Assembly (NCBI GenBank): GCA_963744575.1
Contig: CAVUUF010000011.1
Location: forward strand, 1-64,000
Reading direction: 5' to 3'
Source of the DNA: Palsa-504 sp963744575
GTDB taxonomy: Bacteria; Actinomycetota; Actinomycetes; Streptosporangiales; Streptosporangiaceae
DNA: 64,000 bases
Part shown: one piece after another, positions 17,295 through 26,521 of the stretch
Layout: each line of letters starts with the position of its first letter
How positions within the stretch are numbered: the first letter of the stretch is position 1
The notes under the pieces: generated by a model
Seen by the model: only the letters and a program-made list of their open reading frames with translations
What the model was told of the DNA's origin: nothing
Databases searched by the model: none
Made by a program: the position numbers and the translations under genes

Positions 17295-18811
17295 TACTCC
17301 GCCTCGCTGATCGCACTGTCCGCGCCGATGCTTTCCACGGTGGCCAAGGCGCCGCGGGTGTGCAGCGACCGCAGCGCGGCGAGGTAGGCGGTGGTGAACC
17401 GCGGCTGGTCGGCGAGGTCGCCGAACAGGGCCCGCTCGCGCAGGAAGGCGAGCTGGTCCTGTCGTTGGCGGCCGGCGGCGCGCATCAGCTGGTCGCGCCG
17501 GTCATCGACGACGTTGATTGGGTTGCCCTGCTCGTCGACGCCTTCGGCGTACCGGGCCCAGGCGGCCACCACGAGGGCGGAGCGTTCCAGTTCACCGCCG
17601 CTGGCCAGCCGTTCACGGATCACCGGGAGCAGGAACTTGGGGAGCCGGTCGGAGCCTTGGGCACACAACCGGGCCAGGGTGTCCCGGATGTTCGGGTTCG
17701 CGAACCGTTCGATCAGGGTGTGCTGGTAGTCGGCCAGATCGATGCCCGGTACCGGCGCCAGCGTGGGGGTGGCCTCGGAGGTCATATAGCCGAGCAGGAA
17801 CCTCACGAAGGCGGGGTTCTGGCACGCCTCGTCCACGTACCGATAGCCGGCCAGGAAGCCCAGGTAGCAGATCGCCTGGTGGCCGGCGTTGAGCAGCCGC
17901 AGCTTCATCAGCTCGTACGGCCGGACGTCGTCGACCAGCTGTACCCCGGACCGGTCCAGTGCCGGGCGTCCGGCACCGAAGTTGTCTTCCAGCACCCACT
18001 GGGTGAACGGCTCACACACCACCGGCCAGCCGTCTTCGATGCCGAACCGGTCGGCGAGGACGGCGCGGTCGGCGTCGGTGGTGGCCGGCGTGATGCGGTC
18101 GACCATGGAGTTCGGGAAGTGCACCTCGCGGGCCACCCACTCGCCGAGCTCCGGGTCGCGGAGGCGGGCGAACCCAGCGAATGCGCGGCGGGCGAGTCCG
18201 CCGTTGCCTTCCAGATTGTCGCAGGCGAGCACGGTGAACGGGGGGAGGCCGCGCCGGCGGCGGCGGGCCAGCGCCTCGGTGACCAGCCCGAACACGGTGA
18301 CCGGCAGCGCGCCGGGACGCAGGTCGGCGACGACTCCGGGATCCTGCCCGTCGAACTCCCCCGTCACCGCATGCAGCCCGTAGCCGCCCTCGGTGATGGT
18401 CAGCGAGACAATCCGGGTGCCCGGCGCGGCCATCTTCTCGATCACCGCCTCCGGGTCGTCCGGGGCGAACAGGTAGTCGACCAGCGATCCGATCACCCGC
18501 GGTTCCAGGGTCCCGTCCGGGTGCTTGACCACCAGCGTGTACAGGCAGTCCTGTGCCTGCAGCACGAGCTGCATCGCCCGGTCCCCGGGCAGCAACCCGA
18601 CCCCGCAGATCCCCCAGTCATGACTGGCGCCGGCGGTCAGCAGCCGGTCGATGTACATCGCCTGGTGGGCTCGGTGGAAGCCACCCACCCCGACGTGGAC
18701 GATCCCCGCCGTCAGCCGGCTGCGGTCGTAGCCCGGAACAGTCACCGAACCCGGCAGGGCGGCGAGGGCCGCCGAGCTCAGACGGGTTACCGGCGCCTTG
18801 TGCTGGTCCAT
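17294..18811 (-). CDS. Mannitol-dehydrogenase-family oxidoreductase
   Basis: About 505 aa, the usual size for polyol-specific long-chain dehydrogenases (mannitol 2-dehydrogenase, D-arabinitol dehydrogenase, fructuronate reductase). The N-terminus has IVHVGVGGFHRAHQAMY (NAD-binding), the middle DRITPATTDADRAV, and the catalytic Lys/Asn/His site KLRLLNAGHQAICYLG near residue 305. Soluble cytosolic enzyme converting a sugar alcohol to a ketose or reverse. Start: ATG 18811 is chosen; GTG 18829 is in frame and equally possible, and neither has a strong RBS. Its stop overlaps the GH57 start; the sugar permease gene lies upstream on the same strand. Confidence 0.9.
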   Translation of the reverse strand: MDQHKAPVTRLSSAALAALPGSVTVPGYDRSRLTAGIVHVGVGGFHRAHQAMYIDRLLTAGASHDWGICGVGLLPGDRAMQLVLQAQDCLYTLVVKHPDGTLEPRVIGSLVDYLFAPDDPEAVIEKMAAPGTRIVSLTITEGGYGLHAVTGEFDGQDPGVVADLRPGALPVTVFGLVTEALARRRRRGLPPFTVLACDNLEGNGGLARRAFAGFARLRDPELGEWVAREVHFPNSMVDRITPATTDADRAVLADRFGIEDGWPVVCEPFTQWVLEDNFGAGRPALDRSGVQLVDDVRPYELMKLRLLNAGHQAICYLGFLAGYRYVDEACQNPAFVRFLLGYMTSEATPTLAPVPGIDLADYQHTLIERFANPNIRDTLARLCAQGSDRLPKFLLPVIRERLASGGELERSALVVAAWARYAEGVDEQGNPINVVDDRRDQLMRAAGRQRQDQLAFLRERALFGDLADQPRFTTAYLAALRSLHTRGALATVESIGADSAISEAE

Positions 18812-18971
18812 GCGACGTGCGAACCTCACATCCCTGCCGCAGCCGGCCGGGTTCCGCGGCCGCCGGGTGGAACCCGCCGGCTTGCCGCCGGGCGCTCCGT
18901 CGATCCGGCGGGCCCGGGGCTGACATCAGCGCCCGGGCCAGCGCTCCCGCCGCAGTGCTCCGGCGGCACGG

Positions 18972-20489
18972 TCAGGTGCCCGGCAGGCTCCGGGCCGGCG
19001 CGCCGGCGGGCGGCGACGGCTGGGCCGGTGGCTGGTCCTGGAGTTTCCGGAAGTCGCGTGGCCGGAAGCGCCGGCTGCGCAGCTGGCCTTCGATCTGTTC
19101 CAGGCTGCGCCCGGTCAGCTCCGGCATCCGGAGGAAGACGAACACCCAGGCGGCGACGTTGAAGGCGGCGTAGAGCCACATCGTCGCGCCGGCCCCGATC
19201 CCGTTGATGATCGAGAGCAGGGTGAGGGTGATCAGCAGGTTGGTGCTCCACAGGCAGGCCGCCTGCGTGCTGGTGCCGGCGCCGCGGACCCCCAGCGGGT
19301 AGATCTCCGAGCCGGTCAGCCAGCCCATCAGCTGCAGTCCGCCGGCGTTGAAGAACATGAACACGATCAGGCAGGCGATGATGAACGCGATGCTGTCCCG
19401 GCCGTGGTGGCCGGTCACCCACAATGTCCCGAGCACCCCCAGCGCCAGGGCCGCACCCGGGATCATCGTCAGGGTCAGCCGCCGCCGCCCGATCCGGTCC
19501 ACGATAGACAGCCCGACGAACATCATGATCAGGTAGGTCACGCCGAGGCCGACGCTGACCCGCAGGGCCGCGGCGGTGGAGAAGCCGTTACTGGTCAAGA
19601 TGGTCGGCGCATAGTAGATGATCATCTCGATGCCGCTGAGCTGGGTGAAAATGGCGATCCCGCAGCCCACGACGAGGGCCGGCCGGATCCACGGCTGCCG
19701 CAGCCCGGAAAAGCCCCTGCGGTGCTCCGGCGCCCGGCGTTCCTGCTCCTCGACGTCGATGATGCCGTCCAGCTCGGCGCCGGTGTCGGCGCCGTCGGCC
19801 CGGATCCGTTCCAGCACCCGCCGGGCCGTGTCCTGCTCGTCGTGCTTGACCAGCCACCGCGGGCTCTCCGGCAGCCCTAGCATCAGGACCAGCATTAGCA
19901 GCGCGGGCCCCGCGGCCATCCCGATCGAGAGCCGCCAGGAGAAGAACTGGCTGGCGCCGACCAAGGTGGCGACCACGATGCCGACGCCGATGCCGACCTG
20001 GAAGGTCAGCACCAGCCGGCCGCGGCGCTCCTTGGGGGCGAGCTCGGCCACGTACATGGGGACGGTCTGGGTGGCGCCGCCGACGGCGAAGCCCAGCACC
20101 ACCCGGCTCAGCGCCAGCGTCCAGGTGGTGGGGGACAGCGAGGCGGCCAGCGCGCCCACGGCGAACACGCAGGACAGCAGCAGGATCGTGCGGCGCCGGC
20201 CCCACCGCTCGGACAGCTGGCTGCCGGTCAGTGCCCCGATCACGGCGCCGAGCAGGATGCTGGCGGCAATCACCTGCTCCATCTCGCTGCTGGTGTGGAA
20301 CTGGCGGCGGATCTGCAGCAGCGCGCCGGAGATGATCCCGGTGTCATAACCGTAGAGCAGCGCCGAGATGGCCGACACCCCGGCGGCCATCCACACCACG
20401 CCGGTCAACCGGGCACCGGGCGCGCTGGCCCCCGGCCGTGCCTGGTCGCCGGCCGCCTGCGCCGGAGCAGGCTTCGCTGACTGAGCCAT
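18972..20489 (-). CDS. MFS sugar/polyol transporter (SP family)
   Basis: 505 aa with 12 predicted helices. Sugar-porter signatures: GYDTGIISGALLQIRRQF near residue 48, SERWGRRRTILLLSC (D/ERxGRR loop), VPMYVAELAPKERRG, PESPRWL, and in the second half RIGRRRLTL and LTGSEIYPLGVRG. Takes up a sugar or sugar alcohol by proton symport in the inner membrane. Start ATG 20489 follows GGGAGG; longer in-frame extensions upstream lack support. Together with the dehydrogenase and the GH57 gene it forms an uptake-and-oxidation operon. Confidence 0.9.
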   Translation of the reverse strand: MAQSAKPAPAQAAGDQARPGASAPGARLTGVVWMAAGVSAISALLYGYDTGIISGALLQIRRQFHTSSEMEQVIAASILLGAVIGALTGSQLSERWGRRRTILLLSCVFAVGALAASLSPTTWTLALSRVVLGFAVGGATQTVPMYVAELAPKERRGRLVLTFQVGIGVGIVVATLVGASQFFSWRLSIGMAAGPALLMLVLMLGLPESPRWLVKHDEQDTARRVLERIRADGADTGAELDGIIDVEEQERRAPEHRRGFSGLRQPWIRPALVVGCGIAIFTQLSGIEMIIYYAPTILTSNGFSTAAALRVSVGLGVTYLIMMFVGLSIVDRIGRRRLTLTMIPGAALALGVLGTLWVTGHHGRDSIAFIIACLIVFMFFNAGGLQLMGWLTGSEIYPLGVRGAGTSTQAACLWSTNLLITLTLLSIINGIGAGATMWLYAAFNVAAWVFVFLRMPELTGRSLEQIEGQLRSRRFRPRDFRKLQDQPPAQPSPPAGAPARSLPGT

Positions 20490-20905
20490 CGCGGCCTCCC
20501 TGGGAGTCGCCGAGTCCAATCGCCGTATGACCCGACTACCCCCGGACGGCCAAACGCCCAGGTGCGCGGCCGGACCAGACCGGCCCTCTAACCTCGCATG
20601 CCCTCGGTAAACTCCCGGGGGCAAATTTCTTCGCTGACTCGCTTTGATGAGCGCTGAGGAGGGGACGTGGTGGTGCGCCGCGACGGCGGGCCGGCCCAGC
20701 TGGCGCTGATGGCCTCGCAACGGCGAGCTGCGCATCGCCGGCCGCGATCTGGACCAGTGGTATGAGCCGCGCCGGTGGCGTGACGGACCGCGGCAGCGAT
20801 AAGCCGCAGGAGCCGTTCGACGCTCATTTCCGGAAGGCCCGCCCCTGCAACGGCAAGCGCGGCGGGACCCGCACGGTGCGCTGGGGCGTGGCTGGCGGCC
20901 GGCGT
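20490..20905. other. Intergenic with unclear gene debris
   Basis: A plus-strand piece near 20722-20808 (ELRIAGRDLDQWYEPRRWRD) looks protein-like but has no start, no RBS and no recognisable family. The rest is without signal apart from the likely promoter of the permease operon near 20490-20600. Confidence 0.3.
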
Positions 20906-21382
20906 TCAGGTATCCGCCGTCGGTTGTTCTGGTGGCGATGGGAGGTCAGGGCCGTGGATGTCGGCTGGGGCGACCTGTAGTCCGGCGGCGGCAGCGCCGG
21001 CGTGCAGGCGCCGGTCCCACACGGCGATGATGAGGTCCGGGTCGGCGAGGGCCAGGGCACTGGCCAGGTGCACGGCGTCGGCGCCGCGAAGGGCGTGGGT
21101 GCGTGCCAGCCGCCCGGCGTGGCGTTCCACGGCTGCGGTCAGCTCGACCGGGCGGACTGCCGCCCAGTAGCGCTCCCATGCCTGCTCCGCCGTTTCCAGG
21201 CCATTCTCGGTTAGGTCGTGGTTGCGGCCGGCCGCAGCCAGTGCCGCGCGGACCTCGGGGTAGGCGAGTCGGCTGGCAAGGGCGGCGTCGCATCCATCCC
21301 ACAGGTCGGAGGCCAGGTCGCTGCCCGCCTCGTCGACGACGAGTTTGACCAGGGCGCTGGAGTCGAAGTAGACCAGGGCCAT
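20906..21382 (-). CDS. vapC: PIN-domain toxin (VapC type)
   Basis: 158 aa. The PIN fold is shown by YFDSSALVKLVVDEAGSD (first Asp and Ser/Ala/Leu-Val-Lys), LAYPEVRAALAA (second acidic residue), and RGADAVHLASALALADPDLI with WDRRLHAGA (third and fourth acidic residues). VapC proteins are Mg-dependent ribonucleases held inactive by a cognate antitoxin. ATG 21382 lies 2 nt after the antitoxin stop. The C-terminal ~20 residues (IHGPDLPSPPEQPTADT) are a non-conserved extension. Confidence 0.88.
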   Translation of the reverse strand: MALVYFDSSALVKLVVDEAGSDLASDLWDGCDAALASRLAYPEVRAALAAAGRNHDLTENGLETAEQAWERYWAAVRPVELTAAVERHAGRLARTHALRGADAVHLASALALADPDLIIAVWDRRLHAGAAAAGLQVAPADIHGPDLPSPPEQPTADT

Positions 21383-21384
21383 GG

Positions 21385-21648
21385 TCAGCGTCGCTGGTCG
21401 CTGACCAGGTCGGCAACAGATTGGCGCGCCCGAGGTCGCGGCTGCCCGGAGGCTCGGGGACGCGGACTTGCCGCAGCGTGTGCGATGACGCCATCGGCAG
21501 CCAGCCGCTCCAAGGTGGCTGTGGTGGTCAGGCCCAGCAGCCGGGCCACAGGGACGCCGCGATCGGTGATCACCACCTCATCGCCTGCGCGGGCTCGGTC
21601 GAGGTACTCGCTGAGGTGGGCCCTCAGCTCGCTCACGGCTACGTCCAT
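21385..21648 (-). CDS. vapB: Phd/YefM-type antitoxin (VapB partner)
   Basis: About 87 aa. MDVAVSELRAHLSEYLDRAR and DEVVITDRGVPVARL form the Phd/YefM dimeric DNA-binding domain; the C-terminal part (PRARQSVADLVSDQRR) is the toxin-binding tail. ATG 21648 is preferred because AAGAAG precedes it; a GTG at 21669 gives a 7-residue longer form. First gene of the toxin-antitoxin pair. It likely represses its own promoter; a dyad lies just upstream. Confidence 0.88.
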   Translation of the reverse strand: MDVAVSELRAHLSEYLDRARAGDEVVITDRGVPVARLLGLTTTATLERLAADGVIAHAAASPRPRASGQPRPRARQSVADLVSDQRR

Positions 21649-21655
21649 ACTTCTT

Positions 21656-21688
21656 ATTGTACGCTTCACCTAGCATTTACTTGTACAA
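21656..21688. promoter_or_regulatory. Candidate vapBC promoter/operator
   Basis: TTGTAC (21657-21662) and GTACAA (21683-21688) form a 6-bp dyad; the right arm lies inside a perfect 8-bp palindrome TTGTACAA. On the minus strand TACAAT (complement of 21656-21661) is a possible -10 box only 7 nt before the vapB ATG, suggesting a very short leader or none. No good -35 is seen. Confidence 0.35.
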
Positions 21689-21739
21689 ACGGAGAGCGGC
21701 AGCGCTGGGTGGGCGGGCCAGAACGGTACCCAGCCGGGC

Positions 21740-22325
21740 ACAGCGCCGATCAGCGCGGCCGCATTGGCCAGGTAGGTAAGGGCGGAAGCGGCGATGATGA
21801 CCGGCAGCCAGGCCCAGCGCGCGGATTGCAGGGCGTGCCAGCCGCTGCTCACCTGGGCGAGCTGGGGCAAGATGAAGTAGAAGGCGCCGGCTGCGGCGGT
21901 GATGGCCAGCAGGGTCCGGGGCCGGACCCGCTGCAGGCGGGCCAGCGGCTGCCCATTCAGCCCGCTGGCCGCGGCGGCGGCGGACCTGGTTGCCGCGAGC
22001 AGGCCGTCTTGGTGGCCGACGGCGTGCCGGGTCGCGGCGGACAGGGCCAGCGGCTGCAGCAACGGGACCGCGGCCGCCAGCTGCTGGGCGCCGATGACCG
22101 CGGCGGCGCTGGATACCGCCCGGTCCGCGCCGACGAGGAGGGCGAGCGAGGCCAGCAGCTCGGCGAGATCGAGGTCCATTTGCCGCTGGGTGGCGGCCAG
22201 CTCGGAGAAGCTGAAGTCGGTCAGCCATGGCAGCCCGTCGCTCCCGGTCATCACGTTGGCCGTCCGCAGGGACCGGTGGGCGATCCCGGCGCGGTGCAGC
22301 CTGTCCACGTCGGCCGCCTCAATGA
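21740..22325 (-). pseudogene. Internal fragment of kinase-like/flippase fusion protein
   Basis: Minus strand: DRLHRAGIAHRSLRTANVM is a degenerate kinase catalytic-loop motif followed by LPWLTDFSFSELA (DFS in place of DFG). Then come ~90 residues of helical linker and the first helices of a lysylphosphatidylglycerol-synthase-type membrane domain (TLLAITAAAGAFYFILPQLA, ARWAWLPVIIAASALTYLAN). Both ends are missing: it begins near 22325 and loses similarity near 21740. The parent gene is probably an ~800-aa protein of the kinase plus UPF0104 architecture seen in actinobacteria. Confidence 0.6.
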
Positions 22326-22329
22326 ATCC

Positions 22330-23692
22330 GGCGAAGTTGACGCCATGTGCGCCAGGCACGGCGCCTATTACCGGCAGATGGCCGAGGAGGCCCACGAGGG
22401 TCTGCGAGGTGCCACCGGGCCGATGTGGCGGGACCGCCTCACCTCGGAGCTGGCCAACCTGCGGGCCGCGCTCGACTGGTTCGTCGCAAGAGGCGATGCC
22501 GATGCGGCGCTGTCGTTGGCGTCGGGAATGGCCTGGCTGTGGTTCATCAACAGCGACGTTGTCGAAGGAGCACGCTGGCTTGGTGACGCGCTCGGCGCGA
22601 AGGGGTCGCGCCGTCCTGAACTGGCCGCGACCGCCCAGGTCTGGCACGACTATTTCGTATGCATGGCGTTCAGCCCAGCCGCTGGCGTTCCCGAATGTGA
22701 CGCGGCGGTCGCCGCGTTGCGGACCAGCGGCGACCAGGCCCGTCGAGCGGAGGCGCTGCTGTTCTGCGCCACGGTGCTGATGCGCGCGCAGGAGGCCGAA
22801 CGATCTCTCGGCGCGTTGAGCGAGGCGCGCGATCTGCTGGAACCGGCTGTGCACGGCTGGCTGCTGGCCGTCCACGACTGGATAGTGGCCTGGAATCTGA
22901 CGCTGCTGGGGCAGTTCGATGACGCGGAGCAAGCTGCCCAGTCGAGCGTCGAGCGCTTCGACGCCCAAGGGGACGTCTGGTTGTCAGTCGACCCGCTGAA
23001 CATCCTGGCCGGCATCGCCGCCGCGCGAGGCGATCTCGATGGGGCGTCAGCGACCTACGAAGCGCTCCTGGAGCGATGCCGCGCAGCGGGGCAACGCAGT
23101 TTCGTGCTGTTCATTCTTCTCCGCCTTGCCGCGCTGCGAGCCAAGCAAGGCAACGACGCCGCCGCCGACGGCCTGTACGACGAGGCGATCGCATGCAGCT
23201 TCAACCCGTCGGTGTCTGCCGATGTGATGGTCGGCCAAGCCGCGGTTGCTCGTCGGCTCGGCGACCTGGCGCGGGCGCGGGTACTGCTTGATGCGGCGGG
23301 AACTTACTACCGGAACGTGGGCCTTCCCGCCGACCAGACCGGTGTCCTCGCTGGCCTGGCGTGGTGGGCGCTCAGCGCGGCAAAGCAGACGACGCGATCG
23401 TCTTGCCGCCGACGCCTGCCAGGCCGCCGCCGCTTGCGGGGACCCGGCCATACAACTGCTCGCCGATACCGCCGTAACCGCAGTCAGGGCGCTCGCCGAC
23501 CCGACCCGCCCCAACATCGAGGCCTTCGTCGCGCTCGCTCAGCAGCGCGCCCAGACTTTGTCGTACGGCAGTCTCACCAGTTATACCGACGAGCCGGATG
23601 TCGCCGCGCTCGTGGCCCGCCTCGCGCTTCCCAGTCGCTCAGCGGCGACTCGGCGGCGACGGCCGCCGCGGGCCGGTTCGGCGCCTTCCTGA
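22330..23692 (+). pseudogene. C-terminal (TPR) part of an AfsR/LuxR-type regulator
   Basis: Begins inside a gene: YYRQMAEEAHEGLRGA and LTSELANLRAALDW match the region just after the NB-ARC ATPase in SARP/AfsR-like or LAL regulators. About 330 residues of tetratricopeptide-like helices follow (ARGDLDGASATYEALLERCR and so on). Near 23385-23415 two single-base losses move the frame through KADDAIV to LAADACQAAAACGDPAIQLL, ending at 23692. DNA-binding and ATPase parts are absent. The 5' end abuts the kinase-flippase fragment at ~22330. Confidence 0.65.
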
Positions 23693-23806
23693 GGCCTTGG
23701 GCGCCACCCTCTGCGAACCAGAAGTTGCAGGTCCAGATTTCCTCGCGGCGGTTGACCTCAGTGTCACCTCAGCGCCGCCTCAGGCCAGCCAGGCAAACTG
23801 GGATTC

Positions 23807-24295
23807 ATGCAGCCACCACGCGGTCAGCCCTTCAGCCAGCATGATCAGTTGGACGCCCCCGGGGCCGCCGTTGAGGACCACGGCCGCGCGGTCACCGCAA
23901 GCTTGCGGGCCGCGACGTGGTATCGGCGTGCACAGCGAGCCATCGACCGCCGCCGAGCCACCACGGCGCTGCGCCTTGCCGTCGAAGCCGACCCGGCGTT
24001 CGAGCTCGCCCTCGCCGACCTCGACGCCATTACCGGAACCTCAGGCCAGCGTCACAGTCGCGGGCAGATGAACTGGGAACGCCACCACATCGAGGTCGTC
24101 CGCACCGCGGCGTCCGGCAATGGCAAGCGAGCCGCCGACCTGCTCCGCGAGCATCTCGCTGGCGTCGGGTGCGACCCTCTTGCCTTCCGGATCGTCGCCC
24201 AGATGCGGCAGTCGGCGGGGATGGACGACGACTTCGAGAACCTCGCAGGCCAACTCCCAGATTGCCACCGAGCCCGATGGCCGAGCTCTCCATGA
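23807..24295 (+). CDS. Small TPR-like protein
   Basis: About 162 aa; the first ~35 residues are poorly conserved in style, followed by ATWYRRAQRAIDRRRATTAL, VEADPAFELALADLDAI, NWERHHIEVVRTAASGNGKR and LREHLAGVGCDPLAFRIVAQ. The paired helices resemble proteins of the tetratricopeptide-repeat-38 group, whose role in bacteria is unknown. The ATG at 23807 has only a weak RBS, and the C-terminus (HRARWPSSP) looks non-native, so the gene may be trimmed at both ends. Lies within a run of gene fragments. Confidence 0.45.
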   Translation: MQPPRGQPFSQHDQLDAPGAAVEDHGRAVTASLRAATWYRRAQRAIDRRRATTALRLAVEADPAFELALADLDAITGTSGQRHSRGQMNWERHHIEVVRTAASGNGKRAADLLREHLAGVGCDPLAFRIVAQMRQSAGMDDDFENLAGQLPDCHRARWPSSP

Positions 24296-24359
24296 CCGCC
24301 GAGATGACCGCCACCCCGACGCCAGCCGATCAGCGCTGTGCGACGCGCGTGGTATTTCC

Positions 24360-24600
24360 CGAGCCCTGCCGGTCGAGCTCGAGGAGGTGATCGTTGACCT
24401 CCGCGAGCTCGGGCCGCACGAGGTCGTCGTGCAGGCTCGCCGCAGGGTGATCAGCCCGGGCACCGAGCTAGCCCATTATCGCGGCGACTCCCTCGGCGGT
24501 CTGCGGCCGCCCGGCCAGCGCCCGCACCAGCCGTTCCATCCGGGCTACGCCATGGCCGGAACTGTCCTCGCCGCCGGATTCGACAGCGGCTTTGCAGTCG
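24360..24600 (+). pseudogene. N-terminal fragment of a medium-chain dehydrogenase
   Basis: LPVELEEVIVDLRELGPHEV, VVVQARRRVISPGTELAHYR and HPGYAMAGTVLAAGFD match the GroES-like N-terminal domain of zinc/quinone-type dehydrogenases, with the typical ISPGTE. The nucleotide-binding domain is missing: at about 24600, after FAVGTSV, the sequence passes into an acetyltransferase tail. Confidence 0.5.
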
Positions 24601-24906
24601 GAACGAGCGTTCTCTCGCACCGGCCTTGTTTCCCTGCCCGGCTATCGCCTCACCTGTATCTTCGTGGACCGCAATCACCGGCGCGAAGGGGTGGCCACCG
24701 TCGCGCTCGACGGAGCCCTGGACCTGATCGCGCAGGCAGGCGGCGGAGTCGTGGAGGCCTACCCGCAGGACACGGCGGGAAAGAAGGTTTCGTCTTCCTT
24801 CCTCTACAGCGGCACCCGCGGCATGTTCGAGAAGGCGGGCTTCGGCTACGAGCGCCCCAAGGGCAAGAACCACTGCGTGATGCGCAAGAGCGTCCCAGCC
24901 GCGTAG
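24600..24906 (+). pseudogene. C-terminal fragment of a GNAT acetyltransferase
   Basis: YRLTCIFVDRNHRREGVATV is the acetyl-CoA-binding motif A of GNAT enzymes (here R-x-x-G-V/A), followed by ALDLIAQAGGGVVEAYPQD, FLYSGTRGMFEKAGF and GYERPKGKNHCVMRK. The N-terminal ~70-90 residues are lost at the junction with the dehydrogenase fragment. The frame is intact to its stop at 24906. Confidence 0.6.
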
Positions 24907-24954
24907 TGGCCGGTCCGTCTGCCGCCCTCAGCGGCGCGGCGGCGGGCGTGACCC

Positions 24955-25060
24955 ACGCGTGTTCCTGCCCTACATCGGCGGGGTGAACGCGTACCGGCAA
25001 GCGTGTGACGAGGTGGTCGGGCACGGCTACCTCGGATTCAGGATGATCGGCCCTGGCGGG
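24955..25060 (+). pseudogene. Possible C-terminal scrap of a flavin monooxygenase
   Basis: FLPYIGGVNAYRQACDEV and GHGYLGFRM recall the very end of Baeyer-Villiger-type FAD monooxygenases (PYIGG..AYR, GY.GF). The piece is ~30 codons with no upstream part and runs in frame into the hydrolase that follows. Confidence 0.3.
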
Positions 25061-25090
25061 GCCCGGTGCCGGGACGGGGTAATCCGGCGC

Positions 25091-26040
25091 ATGCAACCCG
25101 ATGTCGCCATGGTCTTGGAGTTGGTGGCCGCGATGGGCATGCCGCCCATGGAGACTCTGTCGGCCGCCGACGCGCGGGCCCTGATGGCGACCACTGCGGC
25201 CACCCGGCCGCCGGGTCCCGAGGTGGGCGAGGTCACCGAAGGAGTGATCCCCGGTCCGGTCGGGGACCTGCCGTACCGGCTGTACCGCCCGGTGGGGCCA
25301 CCCGAGGGCCCACGCTCCGTGGTGGTGTACTTCCACGGCGGCGGCTGGGTCCTCGGCAACCTGGATTCGGACGACCCGCTCTGCCGGGACCTTTGCGCGC
25401 GCTCAGGCGCGGTGGTCGTGTCGGTGAATTACCGCCACGCCCCCGAGGCTCGCTTTCCCGCCGCCGCGCTGGACGCCTTCGCGGCCGTGCAGTGGGTGGA
25501 CGCCAACGCCATCGAACTAGGCGGCATCCCCGGTCAGCTCGCCGTCGCCGGCTGGAGTGCGGGGCCAACATCGCCACTGTCGCGTGCCAACTGGCCCGCG
25601 ACGCCGGAGGCCCGCACGTCTCAGGGCAGGTGCTGATATGCCCTGTCGTGGACTCGGACATGACCCGGCTGTCCTACCAGGAAAACGGCGACGGGTACAT
25701 CCTCACCACGGCGCTGATGCGGTGGTTCTGGGATCACTATGCCGATCCAGCCGACCAGGGCGACCCCCGCGCCGCTCCACTGCGCGGCGACCTGCAAGGT
25801 CTGCCCCCAACCTGCATCGTCGCTGCAGACTTCGACCCTCTGCGCGACGAGGGCGTTGCCTACGGGCACGCCCTGGAGACGGCCGGGGTACCGGTCCGCC
25901 TCGCCAGGGCCCGCGGACACACCCACACGTCGGTGACCATGGTCGGCGTGGTCATCTCCGGGGCGCCGGTACGCGCCGAGATCGCAGAGGCGCTTAGGGA
26001 TTTCTTCTCGTCTGCCGAACCACAGGAGCATGTGAGCTAG
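25091..26040 (+). pseudogene. Alpha/beta hydrolase (HSL family), one frameshift
   Basis: Esterase/lipase of the hormone-sensitive-lipase family. VVYFHGGGWVLGNLDSDDPL carries the HGGGW oxyanion motif near residue 80, and VVSVNYRHAPEARFPAA follows. The nucleophile motif GWSAG is at ~25550, but one G is missing there, and the frame continues as ANIATVACQLARDAGG ... PPTCIVAADFDPLRDEG (catalytic Asp) and RGHTHTSVTM (catalytic His) to 26040. Apart from this single-base loss all catalytic residues are present, so either a recent mutation or a sequence error. Start ATG 25091 is the first likely codon; the frame also runs back into foreign sequence. Confidence 0.8.
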
Positions 26041-26187
26041 TCGCTGATCGGGGAGCGGCTACATGAACCGGCCGCTCGAGACCTCCAGCATTATGTGACC
26101 AGGGCCAGTGCCGTTTCGTTCGTCCTGGAGCGCATGTTGCCCGGGTAGGCCTGTGCGTGAGCGGAGTCTTCCTGGGATCAGAAGAAC

Positions 26188-26391
26188 TTAATGTCGACGG
26201 CCCGGAGCCGGCTCCGGTGCACGCGCACTGCTCTCGGCTGCGTCGGGTGAGATGAGGTCGCCCCACGCCCCTGCGGCCGCCTGCCCTAGCGCCAGGAGCG
26301 CCTCTACCTCGTCGTGGCCGAGCCCGCCTTCCCTAATGAGGCGCGTGCCGAACCCGATATGCCAGCGCTCGTCACGGAGGACCAACTCCAC
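26188..26391 (-). pseudogene. Fragment resembling a ferritin-like diiron protein
   Basis: The minus-strand frame reads LVLRDERWHIGFGTRLIREG and EVEALLALGQAAAGAWGDL, recalling the E-x-x-H diiron helix of ribonucleotide-reductase R2-like proteins. Only ~65 residues are present, without start region or the other metal helices. Identification is tentative. Confidence 0.3.
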
Positions 26392-26521
26392 TCCCCGGCG
26401 AACTCGATGCCGCCGTCCGGATCACCTTCCTCCGGGGTCGTAGACGAAGCCGCAGAGCTGCTTCGCTAACGCTCATACCCTGGCCGACGCTCCCGCGCTG
26501 AGCACCGAGTCGCCTTGAGCG

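Noticed and set aside
17360..19162. 600-codon plus-strand frame
   Set aside because: Antisense to the polyol dehydrogenase, without family resemblance.
20906..21669. VapBC as a phage-defence island
   Set aside because: No other defence genes are adjacent; a lone toxin-antitoxin pair is common and needs no further explanation.
21421..23844. 807-codon open frame covering several fragments
   Set aside because: Only the part from ~22330 reads like a real protein; the first third is antisense to the antitoxin and the kinase-flippase piece.
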